Assembly (NCBI RefSeq): GCF_037042905.1
Contig: NC_087247.1
Coordinates: 60,225,920 to 60,289,919 of the forward strand
Reading direction: 5' to 3'
Length of the DNA stretch: 64,000 nt
Origin: Lytechinus pictus
Lineage: Eukaryota; Echinodermata; Echinoidea; Temnopleuroida; Toxopneustidae
The position numbers and the translations under genes are program-made. Each line of letters opens with the position of its first letter. Within the stretch, counting starts at the first letter, position 1. Shown here in pieces: positions 12,270 to 23,523 of this stretch. The notes under the pieces were generated by a model. It made no database searches and was not told the origin of the DNA. It worked only from the letters and a program-made list of their open reading frames with translations.

Positions 12270-13132
12270 TTTGGGGATGAATATTTTCTGTCATTATCTC
12301 ATGAAGTTGTTAATGCATTTTGGAAAGACGTATTTCATGCTATGTTTTTGTTAATTCAAGCGGGGAAAAATAATTGGCTTACCTATCCTTTGAGGAGAAA
12401 CAATAGGGAATAAGTCTGTATATTTTCAATCGTGGTATGAAAAGGGGATTTGATTTATTAATGACTTGATTGATGATAAAGGAAATTTACTTACTCATGA
12501 TGAATATGAACAAAAATTTTGTTTTAAAGTAAATTATTTGTCTTATTTTTCTATAAGACAAACAATAAAGTGTCGATATCGAATAAATGTTGAAACTTGT
12601 GAAAAAAATATAGAAAATCCTTTGATACCTTCACATATTAAAATATTAGTTCATGACCGAAAAGTATGTCAATATATCTATAAAACTTTGATTGGAAAAA
12701 CTAAATGTGTTCCTTTAATATGTTCAAAATGGGATCGGTATTTAAAAGACCCTCCTGATTAAATAAAAATGGAAAAATACCATATCATGATATTTCGTTT
12801 TACTTCAGATATTGGTTTAAGATATTTTCAGTATAAGGTATTAAATAGAATATTATTTCTGAACAAACAATTATATAAGATGAAGATTGTTAAAAATGAA
12901 AAATGTTCATTTTGTAATAGGGAGCTGGAAGATATTGTACACTTTTTTAATGAATGTAAATTTAGTAAAGAAATTTGGAAGAAAACAGAAAATTGGATTA
13001 ATGAATGTTCTCAGGCACATGTTAAGTTTAGTTTGAAAAATGTAATCTTTGATTTTGATGAGAATAGAAATGATGCATTGAATTGTTTGGTATGTATAAT
13101 CAAACAGCATTTATTTTTTCAAAAGGTAAATA

Positions 13133-14315
13133 GTAAACAAGTGGAATGCCTCTGGCGGTCTCACCTGCATCACGCGATTCAATCCCGGATTCAATATAGC
13201 AGCAGTGCTGAAAAACACCATTTAAATAATTACTCACAAAAAACACCATTCATATAATGATACAATACTACGTTCATTGACATTGGACCTTGATCATGTG
13301 ACCTAAAACTTGTCAGTGATACTTGATTACCCCTATATCCACATTTTATACACTATATCTATAAACTTTGAAAGTTATGACAGCAATCTAATAATTACCT
13401 CTAAAATGGCCACAGTTCAATTACCTTAAATGACCTTTGACTTTGGTCATGTGACCTGAAACTCGCATGAGATGTTCAGTGATACCTGACGACTCTAATG
13501 TCCAAGTTTTATGAACTAGACCAACATACTTACAGAGTTATGATGGTAATTCAACAAATACCCCCAACATGGCCAATATCCATTGACCTTTGACCTTGGT
13601 CATGTGACCTGAAACTCGCACAGGATGTTCAATGATACTTGATTACTCTTATGTCCAAGTTTCATGAGTCAGATCCATAAACTTTCAAAGTTATGATGGT
13701 AACTCAACAGATACCCCATTACGGCAAAAGTTCATTGACCTTTGACCTTGGTCATGTGACCTGAAATGCACACAGGATGTTCAGTGATACTTGGTTACTA
13801 TTATGTCCAAGTTTCATGAATCAGATCCATAAACTTTCAATGTTATGATGGTAATTCAACAGATACCCCCAATTTGGCCAAAGTTCATTGACCCTAAATG
13901 ACCTTTGACCTTGGTCATGTGACGTGAAACTCATGCAGGATGTTCAGTAATACTTGATTAACAGAGTGTCCAAGTTACATGAACTAGGTCCATATATTTT
14001 CTAAGTTACGATGACATTTCAAAAACTTAACCTTAGGTTAAGATTTTGATGTTGATTCCCCCAACATGGTCTAAGTTCATTGACCCTAAATGACCTTTGA
14101 CCTTGGTCATGTGACATGAAACTCAGGCAGGATGTTCAGTAATACTTGATTAACCTTATGGCCAAGTTTCATGAACTAGGTCCATATACTTTCTAAGTTA
14201 TGCTGTCATTTCAAAAACTTAACCTTAAGATTTGGTGTTGACGCCGCCGCCGCTGCCGTCGCCGTCGGAAAAGCGGCGCATTAAGTCTCACTCTGCTATG
14301 CAGGTGAGACAAAAA
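13133..14315 (+). mobile_element. Pearl/HINE-like element, family A, copy A1
   Basis: The left end is aacaagtggaatgcctc, followed by the subterminal GTCTCACCTGCAT. The right end carries its exact inverse ATGCAGGTGAGAC next to a hairpin (GTCTCAC...GTGAGAC), then AAAA. The core is about six diverged ~160 bp tandem units around tgacctttgaccttggtca and catgtgacctgaaactc, followed by a GCCGCCGCC spacer. Subterminal inverse repeats, a satellite core and a 3' hairpin are the architecture of DINE-1/HINE and oyster 'pearl' elements, regarded as non-autonomous Helentron relatives. It has no ORF of its own and interrupts the L1/Tx1-like LINE. Confidence 0.75.
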
Positions 14316-14380
14316 CCAGTGTTTACATATGCAAAGAAAAAAATTATACAATATTATGAAGATGAGAGATATATTAGTTC

Positions 14381-14515
14381 TATATCGGGTTTGGTGTTGT
14401 TTGAAGGTTTGCATGGTGGTATGTACAATCGCTGATGTGGTTTACGGTACACCATGTGAAGTGTTGTAGAAACAGTGGTGTACCGTAAACCACATCAGCG
14501 ATTATATCGGGTTTG
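14381..14515. mobile_element. Hairpin insertion flanked by a 13 bp direct repeat (E2)
   Basis: The 13-mer tatatcgggtttg occurs at 14381-14393 and 14503-14515. Between them are a ~33 nt leader (gtgttgtttgaaggttt...) and two perfect 28 bp inverse arms, 14427-14454 and 14476-14503, around a 21 nt loop that ends in gaaacag. Deleting 14394-14515 rejoins the LINE frame exactly (…SSISG, then LFNKFNTKW), so this is a genuine insertion with a target-site duplication. No ORF is present. Confidence 0.8.
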
Positions 14516-14655
14516 TTTAACAAATTTAATACTAAATGGATGTCACTTCATTTTTTATTTACTTGAGAGAAAGGTTTAAGTATTATTATTGTTTAGTTTT
14601 TTTCTTGTTTGCGTAATGTTTGCTTTTGTATATTTTGATATTATTTGATTCAATA

Positions 14656-17340
14656 AAAGGCCTTTGGAGGGCTAAAAAGTTGGGAAAAAAGATAATTTGA
14701 TTTACATTCATGTCTGTCTCACTTTGAGAGATTGACACTTTCTTGAACTCAACGATGTTGGGATAATATAACCCATCTCACAAGGTAACTACATGCCTTG
14801 GTAACCATATTCTCATTCAGCGTCAACGCTCTAAACTAGGGGTATACCTAAACTAGGGCGAGTTATTACCACCATTCCCAATACAAATCCTAATTCAGGC
14901 CCCATGTTCTTTTCAGGGCTCCATTTCTTGACTATGAACCCATTGCCCTAGAATAATACATTTAGCTTTGAGAAGAAAAATCAAACAATATTCACGTAGC
15001 AAAAGTTTGATCACGTTTTCTTCCATAATGGGGTTTGTAAAAATAAAAGAGAAGTCAGAACAAACTCCTTTAATCCATATAGATATCAACAGGCAAGCAG
15101 GTCAAAGGATATGAATCAATAAACTGAATATTGAAAGCAAACATGAATCCGAGTCCATTCAATTTAGCTCACAGTAGGGCATTCATTGCAATAATATTCT
15201 CAACATTATGATTGGGGGAAATAAAATTGTCATCTTATATCCTAAAGTTTGAGCAAGCGCACCTGTTGAATCATATTCACCATCAAAATCTTGTTGTTTC
15301 AACTTTAACTATAGTGTCCCTGTACCTTTACCTATTCAAGTTATGAAAATGAATTTTTATGTGCAATCATTGTGTTTAAAAAAATAATAAATTATGTCTG
15401 AGATATTCAGTTATTTGCCAACCCACTCCACCCAAACATCAACTAGATTAAAATGAACATATAGTGAAAAAGAAAATCAAAGCATAATTTCACTAAATTT
15501 TCATTAAATTTTCAGAAGTGCTGAAAATTTATTCATACTGGGTGTAAAATAATTTATAGCATTTTCATTTGTGAATTTAGTATTGTTGGTATGCAAACAA
15601 GTGATCTTGTCAAATAACTCACTGTACTGTATGTATTTTAAAAGTATTTTGAACATCAATTTATATAAAGCTTTTCATATATTCTAGTATATTGAAATTA
15701 ATTAGGTTATATACCATATGTAGCATGTGACTGCCACCCTTCCAGTATGCCAGTGTGCAGATAACATTGTTTTTTTACTATGCAAAATATAAAATAAAGT
15801 GTCACACATTTCTTCCTACAACATCTGAGTTCAATGAAATTTCCAGTCATGCTGACTCAACTTGCCATTTTTTTGTTAATGGCTTTCCAAGTTTTTATAT
15901 CTTACATCAGCTACTCATACTGTAGTTTATACACTGCCCATGTCCAAAACTGTTCTTTAAACTCCCACATTAGTTCTTATCCATATATTTTACTTCATCT
16001 CTCCTACTAGTGTTATTCAAATGATAGATGAATCATGAAATCATAACCTTGTACAACCTTGGTACTCCCTGGCATGATAATTTAGGTCTATTTAACCCCA
16101 ATTGCCCTGATCCACTAACTCTTCTACCTATCTTTATTATTCTCTCTTTTTTCTCCTTCCTCCCTTCCCTCATCCTATGCCTGTTTCTCTATATCCTTCT
16201 CTCCTTGTCCTTACCCCCCATAGCTCTCTATGACAGAAACAATCATAGTGTAAAACAAAAAACACAACAGACACAAACATGTATATTACAATTTATGACT
16301 TTGTTAAAAAAAAATCTTACAGGTAAGTTCAAATAATACATTTGATTTGAATTCATTCACCATTCATAAACTTCTTATTACCTCCTATTACAGTCATACT
16401 GTAAAATACTGAAATGAAAAAAAATATGAAAACTGTAATTTAAACATGTATTGGATACATATGAAATAAATCATTGATTTTATGGAAACTTTCAGAAGTG
16501 TTTGTCCTACAAAAACAAAAGAAATAGCAATTCAAGGACAGAATTTTCCTGAATTGTAATATAATTCTTCACTAATCTTACATTCACTTATTTCTCACTC
16601 CTGCATTAAGATCGCATTCTACTAAGATAATGTTAATCTCAGTTTGGCACATGATTTCACCTCCACCATTATCACAGTGTATGTACAAATGCATAAAGTA
16701 TACCGGCTGTAAAGCCTGCTGTTCTGTGTAGAGATATCTGGGTCCCCGTAACACAAAGCTTAGCAATCATTGTAGAGCATTTTTGAATGATTGATTGCAT
16801 TGACCGCAATGTACAATTCAATCGCTAACATTTGTGTTTAATTCAGGACCCTTGGCCCAGGAGAGTGAAGTCTTTCTTCCACCTTCCTGATTGGCTTACT
16901 TGCAGCAGGCTGTTCAAACTGTTGAAGCCATGCAAGTCCCCATGTGATTTGACCAACTCTACTATCCAGCAGAAAATTGATATATGGTCATTTTCACAAT
17001 ATATGGTGTAACTCTGAAATTTCAATGTTTTTATCTGTAGCAGTCTCATAAAGCCACATAATTTAAAGATGCTTTGGCATATGAGTAACCTCAATGAGTG
17101 CTACCTCGGGTAGCATAGACATCTTCACTCATTACTTCGTTTAATTTTGGCAGGCACATAAGTACCCTAAGTTGCACCTTTTTTGTGTACATAAAATACA
17201 TAGACTTTTTTTGGAATGCCCTTTCTTATTTCTGGAATGTTGATGATTACTTTTGTTATGCAGAATGTGAAGTTAGATGTTCAATGAAAAATACCAGATA
17301 GGTTTTTAGTGTGACTGCTTCTTTATTTCTGAGAACGGGG
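14656..17340. other. AT-rich DNA, no gene recognised
   Basis: I see no convincing exon, RNA gene or complete repeat. The part 16600-16830 (…gggtccccgtaacacaaagc…) resembles a dispersed echinoderm repeat from memory. A frame from 16848 to 17010 on the plus strand (DPWPRRVKSFF…) after a possible 'aattcag' acceptor is open but has no recognisable domain, and I did not call it. Confidence 0.35.
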
Positions 17341-17353
17341 TGGTCCAATTTGT

Positions 17354-20300
17354 TGTTTCGGAGGCTTCATTTTCCGTTAACAATAGCTAACAAACTTTGT
17401 ATTCCGAGCATTGGTTTTCAAAAAATAAAATTCTGCTCCCTAGGACCTTTATGCAACATTTGAAGTATAAACTTCCAAATAAAAACAAAATATCTTGGAT
17501 CACACTTCTTTTTACAATTTTTTCAAAGCCTAACTGATCAAGGTTAATTTTCCGTTAACTGTTTTGAAGCCTCCGAAACAAACTTTACAGACTGCCCATA
17601 TAAATATGAACGAAGGAACTTGTCCAATCAATACATCACAATGTAGTATATGGACACCTAGTTCACCTGTCAATAAATAGCAGAGATATTCCTTGCTGTT
17701 TGAAAATAAGAGATGATACTAACTTTCCGTTAACAATTGAAGCCTCCGAAACACTTGAAGCCTCCGAAACAGTCAAATCACTTGTTTTTATTTTTTTGTT
17801 ACTTCAGTCCAAAATTTGTAGGTTAAATTTGTATTATAATCATATGTTATGTTGTATAGACTGGCCTCAGGTAGAAATTGTATGAATATCAATTCAATTT
17901 TTTTCAGAATTCGCTGATAACATAAAAATTCTGTTTAGGAGGCTTCGAACATAAGTTAACACATGTTTTTTTTTGTTATTCTAAATTCATAGATAAGAGA
18001 GTGTTCACATTTTATTTTTTTGTTGTTGGTTTTGATCTACTTAAGAACAGAAACATATTTGATTTTATAATTAATAATATTTCTTAAGTTATACCTGAGC
18101 TAAGTATTTGAGATGGGATTTTCCACTCATAAAACATGCATTTCCCTATTTCTAACTCAGAATATAAACATTAGATATCAACTAAAAGAAAGAAAAGTCA
18201 CACATATAAACCATGTAATGTTTATTAATATTGTAATATACAGTGGCTCAAAATAAAGCTCTGCATTTTCCCAAATTGACAGGCATCCTAAACTTATGTT
18301 AACACTTGTTTCGGAGGCTTCAAACAAGAGTTAACACCATATTTTGTGTTATTCCAATGTCCTGGATAAGAAAAATTAGGCATTTTTTCAACAGCATGTT
18401 TGGTTTTGATCTACAAAATTACATGAATGAGTATTTCTTCATCAGATTTTCAAATTTTTAATGATATACAAAAGAACTTGTATTTGTGATTGAATTTTAC
18501 ATTTGTAAACGTGTGTTATCCTCAATCAAATTCAGGTTACTCAGTGTGTAGATACATGCATACTTACACACATACGCACAAATACAATATTTAGGAACAT
18601 TTTAATATACAAAGATTTAAATAAATCTTTGCATTTTCTCAAATTTTCAAGGTATCTGAGACATGTATGTATATATGTACATGTAAATACATGTACATGT
18701 AAGTTCTATGTTTCAGAGGCTTCATTCTCTTTGTCATACCATTATAAGTTAAGGTTTTAAGTTTGTCATCCAAAAACCATAAATTGGTGGACAGACCATC
18801 CTTTTATAGATTCTGAGGAAGTAATAGTGTTATTACCACAAATGACTAGATCATGATGAACATGTATTGGTATGGAGAAGTTTATGTAAATATTTTAAGC
18901 AACATCTAATAGCATATGTATCTTCAAGATAGGCATGAATACCAAATACAGGGTTCTCATTCTCCAAGCACTTAGTCCATAATAGTACATTTGCTTTTTT
19001 CATTATCATTATTTTATCAATATTTTCTGCACAATTTGTTTTGATGGAATTGTGAATTCAAGTATTTTCAAAATATAAAAGTCTGTCACTACAATTTATT
19101 TCAATGAGCTCTTGGTAATAAGTACATAACAATTGGCATTACACTTTTTGAGTAATGTATGAGCAATGCAGAGTGACACAGCCTTATCATGTTCGCAATC
19201 AGTGATTGTGAATTGTGATCATCCATTTTGTACATTGATTTCTTCTGAAATACAGGTTGGTTAGACTGTGACCAGCCACCCCAAACCTACAATAAGTCAC
19301 TAGGGAAGGTTCTCTGTAAATAGCCAGAATATTATGTTTTTGTAAAAAAAAAGAAAAAAAAAACTAATTGGAAAGAGTAATTTTTCTTCTCCATATACAG
19401 TCAAAATCTCAAGCAGTAAACTTAGATAGAAAATCAGATAAAATAGTCTTGACAGAAGTGTTTGTGGACTGTTTGGACTTTTCTCTGAGATCGCTGCATC
19501 TTAAGCTTGAATGGACCCTAAACTTTGAACATTGTTTTTCCCTATTTAAAAAGTTTCTTCTGCATTCAATCAATGACTTACATGTATGTGGGTTATAATG
19601 GATTAATTTTGACATGTTATATACCTTTTAAAAGCTTGAGATGAAATAATTTAAACTCAATAAAAATTTCATAATTCATTTTGGCAACATATACACTGTA
19701 GTTGGATTCGGGATGGCTGGTCACAAATTACCTATCAAAGCAATGTTAATCCCATTAACTTTCTCAAATAAAATTACTATCTGTGAGAGTTGTATCAGTT
19801 TGCCTTGAAGGATTTTCATTTCAGTTTTTAGAATATGATTTGAAATGATTTGTTTATAAATACTTAATGTACAGCTTACAATGTATGTCTTGATTGTCTT
19901 TTTTAAGAAAAAAAAGTGGGAAGAAAACCAAGTGCCAAAGATATGGTAACATGAAAAAAGATCAAGATGAAAGCAAAGCATGATATAAAACCTTTCAAGT
20001 ATAATTTGATTAATTTTGTGAGCTTAAGCTCTAGGTTGGTATGCAGACAGTACTTGTGCCATAAATAAAATTACCCTAACTCCATTCACTACAAGTGATT
20101 CCAATACCAACAATTGTTTTGAATTATAATCATAACTTACATGTATTGTATGTACTTTTTTTAAAAGCTTGTTGTTGAATGATGCAAAGTAAAGTGCTAT
20201 TAAGCACTAATTTGAAAGTGCAGTATTAATAAATTCAAGTCTCTAGCATAGAAAATTTCACTAATCACACATACATGTACATGTTTGCTCATGGCTATGT

Positions 20301-21375
20301 TCCTTAACACTTCCATTTGATAAAACAGTAAGGAATAAATATTCAATTTTATATTGTCATATCAACAATATGGTCGAGGTGCCGCGGCCAAGCGGTCTAA
20401 GGTGCCTTGCTATCCATGTACTTGGAAAGTCTGGAGTTTGATCCTCGGCCGTGGCACCTATGCCCGTTAGCAAGGCATTTAATTGACAATGCTCTTTTAT
20501 CCTGCATTCAAATAAATGGAAATGCTATTGGTATTAACTAGGTGTGCATTTGTTTAAAAAAAATCATACATTTCTAGTGTCAATTCAATTCAAATCCAAA
20601 CTGCCTTTTAATGTGTGACTTTGATGCACTTACTTTACTTTGGTACTTTGGTATTTTGGGTAATGCGCATCTACCTAACAAGCAGAATTTAAATATAGAA
20701 AATATTTCCTGGACATGTTCATTGTAAAAATATTGGATATTACTTTAATATGCATGTATATGTTACAGAAACTGTTGGACTATTAACATCATTGAAGTCT
20801 CCGAAACATACACTGTTGTTACCTAAAGGCATACAAAAAATAATTGTCAACCAACTTTCTGCATTGAACTTAACATATAATTCTGGATTTTTTTACAATT
20901 GGATTTAACATAATAATAAACAAGTGTTAAAATTGAAATAAGCTGTTAGCTATATGATGGAAAACGCAATATGTTAACATGATTGAAGTCTCCGAAACAC
21001 TCTGGGAACCCTAGCAAAGCCAGTGAAACACAAGTTTCAGTATTTCATCACTTTGTTTATGCATCATGAATATTCTTTTCTGTATGAGATGTACTTCTAT
21101 TACTATATTCCCTTTAAAGCTGAACAATTACCTATCTTGGCACCAAGGCATTGAAATATGATGTCTTTGTGCAGTAGTTAACATTCGTGAATTACATTTT
21201 CCCATTCACGAGACATTAGTTTGTTTGATTTTGTTTACATTCAGTCTTATACTGATATGCCATTTGAAAAAGATAGATTTGTAAAAGTAATCAACTTAAA
21301 TAAGGGACTTTCATAGTGCTAACATGACTGAAGTCTCCGAAACACATATTTTTGTTAACTGAAGGATCCGAAACA
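17354..21375. repeat. Dispersed cluster of a GTTAAC...TTGAAGYCTCCGAAACA motif
   Basis: The 16-17 bp core TTGAAGYCTCCGAAACA (or close variants) occurs about 11 times. On the plus strand it ends near 17580, 17753, 17771, 20808, 20999, 21344 and 21375. On the minus strand it lies near 17354, 17932, 18307 and 18709. In most copies GTTAAC (or TTAAC/CTAAC) lies 3-10 bp on the GAAG side; at 18298-18335 a GTTAAC sits on each side. Three copies extend it to CCGTTAAC. The sequence between copies is not repeated, so this is not a tandem array. Function is unknown. Confidence 0.75.
20383..20540 (+). mobile_element. tRNA-derived SINE (SURF-like)
   Basis: The head ggtgccgcggccaagcgg (box A-like) and gagtttgatcctcgg (box B-like) end in ccgtggcacc, which pairs with the start as a class II tRNA-like acceptor stem. 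The tail 'cccgttagcaaggcattta…cttttatcctg' is typical of the sea urchin SURF SINE as I remember it. Box B is mutated, so it is a dead SINE copy rather than a tRNA gene. It lies in the middle of the motif cluster region. Confidence 0.75.
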
Positions 21376-22918
21376 CACTTGGGAGAAATTTCCAACTTTC
21401 TTATTTGGTATCTGATTTCCATGGGGTTTGTGTTAGTAATTAACCTTCATGGAGAAGTAAATGTACAATAATTTTTGCTTTCCTCTTCCTCTTGGAAGAC
21501 ATGTAATTTTAAACACTTTGTTGTCAAAATCCAAATTTGTGATAAATTTCAAAAACTCATAGAAATTTTTAGAAAACCAATAAACTTTGACTCCAAAACT
21601 TTTAAAAACCTCAAAGAACATTTAATTTGTGAATGAAAAAGTGCAAATGAAAATGTTTTCCACGAAAAAATTTGTAATTTTGGTAATGAAATCAAAAGGC
21701 TGATTTTATTCAATTTTTCTCATTTTTCACAGTTGCACATAATTTTTTTGAGGTTTCTCAAGTAGATTAAGCTCCAGAACAGACAGAAATGAAGAATTTA
21801 GACATTTATTGACCTGTTTTTATTAGAAATGTTTAAGAAAGTCCATTTTGAAATTTTGATCTTGAATTTTGAAAGTTACACCCTTGACCGTGAAAAGGAC
21901 CATATATAGCTCTATGTATATCCCATCATCAATCTTCAAAATCAAGATGGTGATTATTAAACATGAAAGTATCTCAATTGCCAGGCAAATTCACCTTTAA
22001 AAAATTATAAGTTTGGTTTATGTAGTAGTAGTAGCACAAATAAAAGAGGAGAAATCAACATTAATGAAAATGTATACTGCTGTGTTTCATCATAGAGCTT
22101 TTAATAGCTCCATGGTTTCATGTTGTTTGAAAGGAAAACTACAGAGCCATTTAATGAAAGTTATCGAATTCTAATATCTTTTTCCTAACAATACCAAATA
22201 TAGTCATGTTAAAGTCCTCAGTGATTGCTTTATGGTTTAACGACTTTAACCGTCTTTCTAACCTGGATTAAGATCCTATGCATCATATATTTATAGTGCT
22301 AAACATCTACAGTGATGCTCAAATGTTAGTGAACCCCACCAGAAAATGAAAATATCTAAGGTGTTCAAGTTCTGCCATGTTTTAGATATTTAAATATGAA
22401 GTCAGGTGATAAAATATAACATTCAATAATAAAAGTTTGCTTTTCTCTGCTTTCTGAACATTGACATTGTGGTGTTGTTGTCTACACTCAGCATGAAGGA
22501 GTGCATTTTGTGGTGGGATGCACTAACTTTTGAGCACAACTATATTTTGTAAACAAAATAATCTTACTATGGTAAACCATGGCCCAATAATAAAGATTTC
22601 TCAAACATGCTTACCTACTGTACCTGTACCTGGACCCTGGGAACAATTTTTGTTTACTGGGGGTGCTGATGTAAATTTGACAAGTAAAAAAAAAAAAAAA
22701 AAAAAGATTCACGACAAAATAAAACTAATTTTGGTCACGTTTCTCCATTTTGTCACACCTTCCAGATTTCCAGGGGGTGCTGCCTATGGAAAATAAGATA
22801 CCTCCAGCTTCCCAGGGCAATGCTCTGTACTATATTTTTTCTTTTTAAATCGAGTAGTACCAATTGGTATATTATAACTTAAAGATTCTAGAAACAAGTG
22901 AAATTAAATGATAATTAA
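21376..22918. other. AT-rich DNA, no gene recognised
   Basis: No exon or complete element is supported. An 18 bp A tract lies at 22688-22706 within a decayed stretch with 'gggggtgctg' words at 22660 and 22775. These may be the ends of an old hAT-like insertion, but I could not place a target duplication. Confidence 0.3.
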
Positions 22919-22926
22919 CAAGGTGC

Positions 22927-23515
22927 CCGGGGGGGGGGGGGGCCACTTCCATTGACGAGTGGATACCATGCGCGACCATGGGGTCTCGAAAAGCACCCTA
23001 AACACGTATTTTCCATATTCTGAAAATGCACCCCTTAACAAGTATTGGCGTGTTAAACCCTACCCTTAACAAGTATTGGAAACAAAACGATACTCTTGGC
23101 AAGTATTCCCTGAATTGGACCCCTAAACAAGTACAGCGATATTTCAATCGATCGGTCGTCGGTTTTACCTAATTTACCTACATCATTGGGTTTAGTACAG
23201 CCCAACCTCCCAACATCTCGCGCAAATTGTACTCTAAACACGTAGTGTTGACTCTTGGGGCAAAAAATACATCCTTTTTAAAACATTTTAGTCTTAATTT
23301 TTTGTACCCTCGCAAATTTGACCCTAAACATGTAGCTTTCCTAGCGAAAATAAGATACCCTTTTTTCATTATTTTAGTGTTTTTGACATCCTTATTAGGT
23401 TACGTACGTAACGTGCCCTATCTTGAAAAAGACATCCTTTTTACGTGTTTTTTTGGTCGCGCATGGTATCCACTCGTCAATGTAAGTGGCCCCCCCCCCC
23501 CCCCCCCCCCCCGAG
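22927..23515. mobile_element. Poly-G-ended inverted-repeat element with 8 bp target duplication
   Basis: The left end is CC plus a run of G, then ccacttccattgacgagtgg and ataccatgcgcgacc. The right end mirrors this (ggtcgcgcatggtatcc, actcgtcaatgtaagtgg, then a run of C). The 8 bp caaggtgc flanks both sides (22919-22926 and 23516-23523). The interior holds 'acccctaaacaagtattgg'-type units. Overlapping ORFs on both strands here are side effects of the palindromic design. The superfamily is unassigned; the 8 bp duplication allows hAT or P. Confidence 0.8.
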
Positions 23516-23523
23516 CAAGGTGC

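Larger units (their letters stand above)
11199..14655 (+). pseudogene. L1/Tx1-like LINE ORF2, 3' half, split by three insertions
   Basis: This is a 5'-truncated copy beginning just after the RT catalytic motif (LNILDSFAD, stop, GGLKVNMQKTNTIWIG). It then shows TVLGRITVVKSLLLPQFNHL and NFIWKNKPDKISRKQ near 11480-11640, hallmarks of the region behind the fingers/palm in L1/Tx1 ORF2. Coding resumes at 12278 (EYFLSLSHEVVNAFW), continues at 12455-13125, and includes the C-terminal zinc-knuckle-like CSFC...HFFNECKFSKEIW at about 12904-12980. It resumes again at 14316-14560 (KKKIIQYYEDERYISSISG, then LFNKFNTKW). Several stops and frameshifts make it non-functional. The interruptions at 11799-12269, about 13133-14315 and 14394-14515 are separate elements listed below. 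Confidence 0.85.

Noticed and set aside
14211..14435. Overlapping 67-codon ORFs on both strands
   Set aside because: They cross the border between the pearl-like element and the LINE remnant.
16848..17010. Possible terminal exon on the plus strand (DPWPRRVKSFF…)
   Set aside because: One open frame after a modest acceptor, but no domain, no donor partner found and an open frame on the other strand as well.
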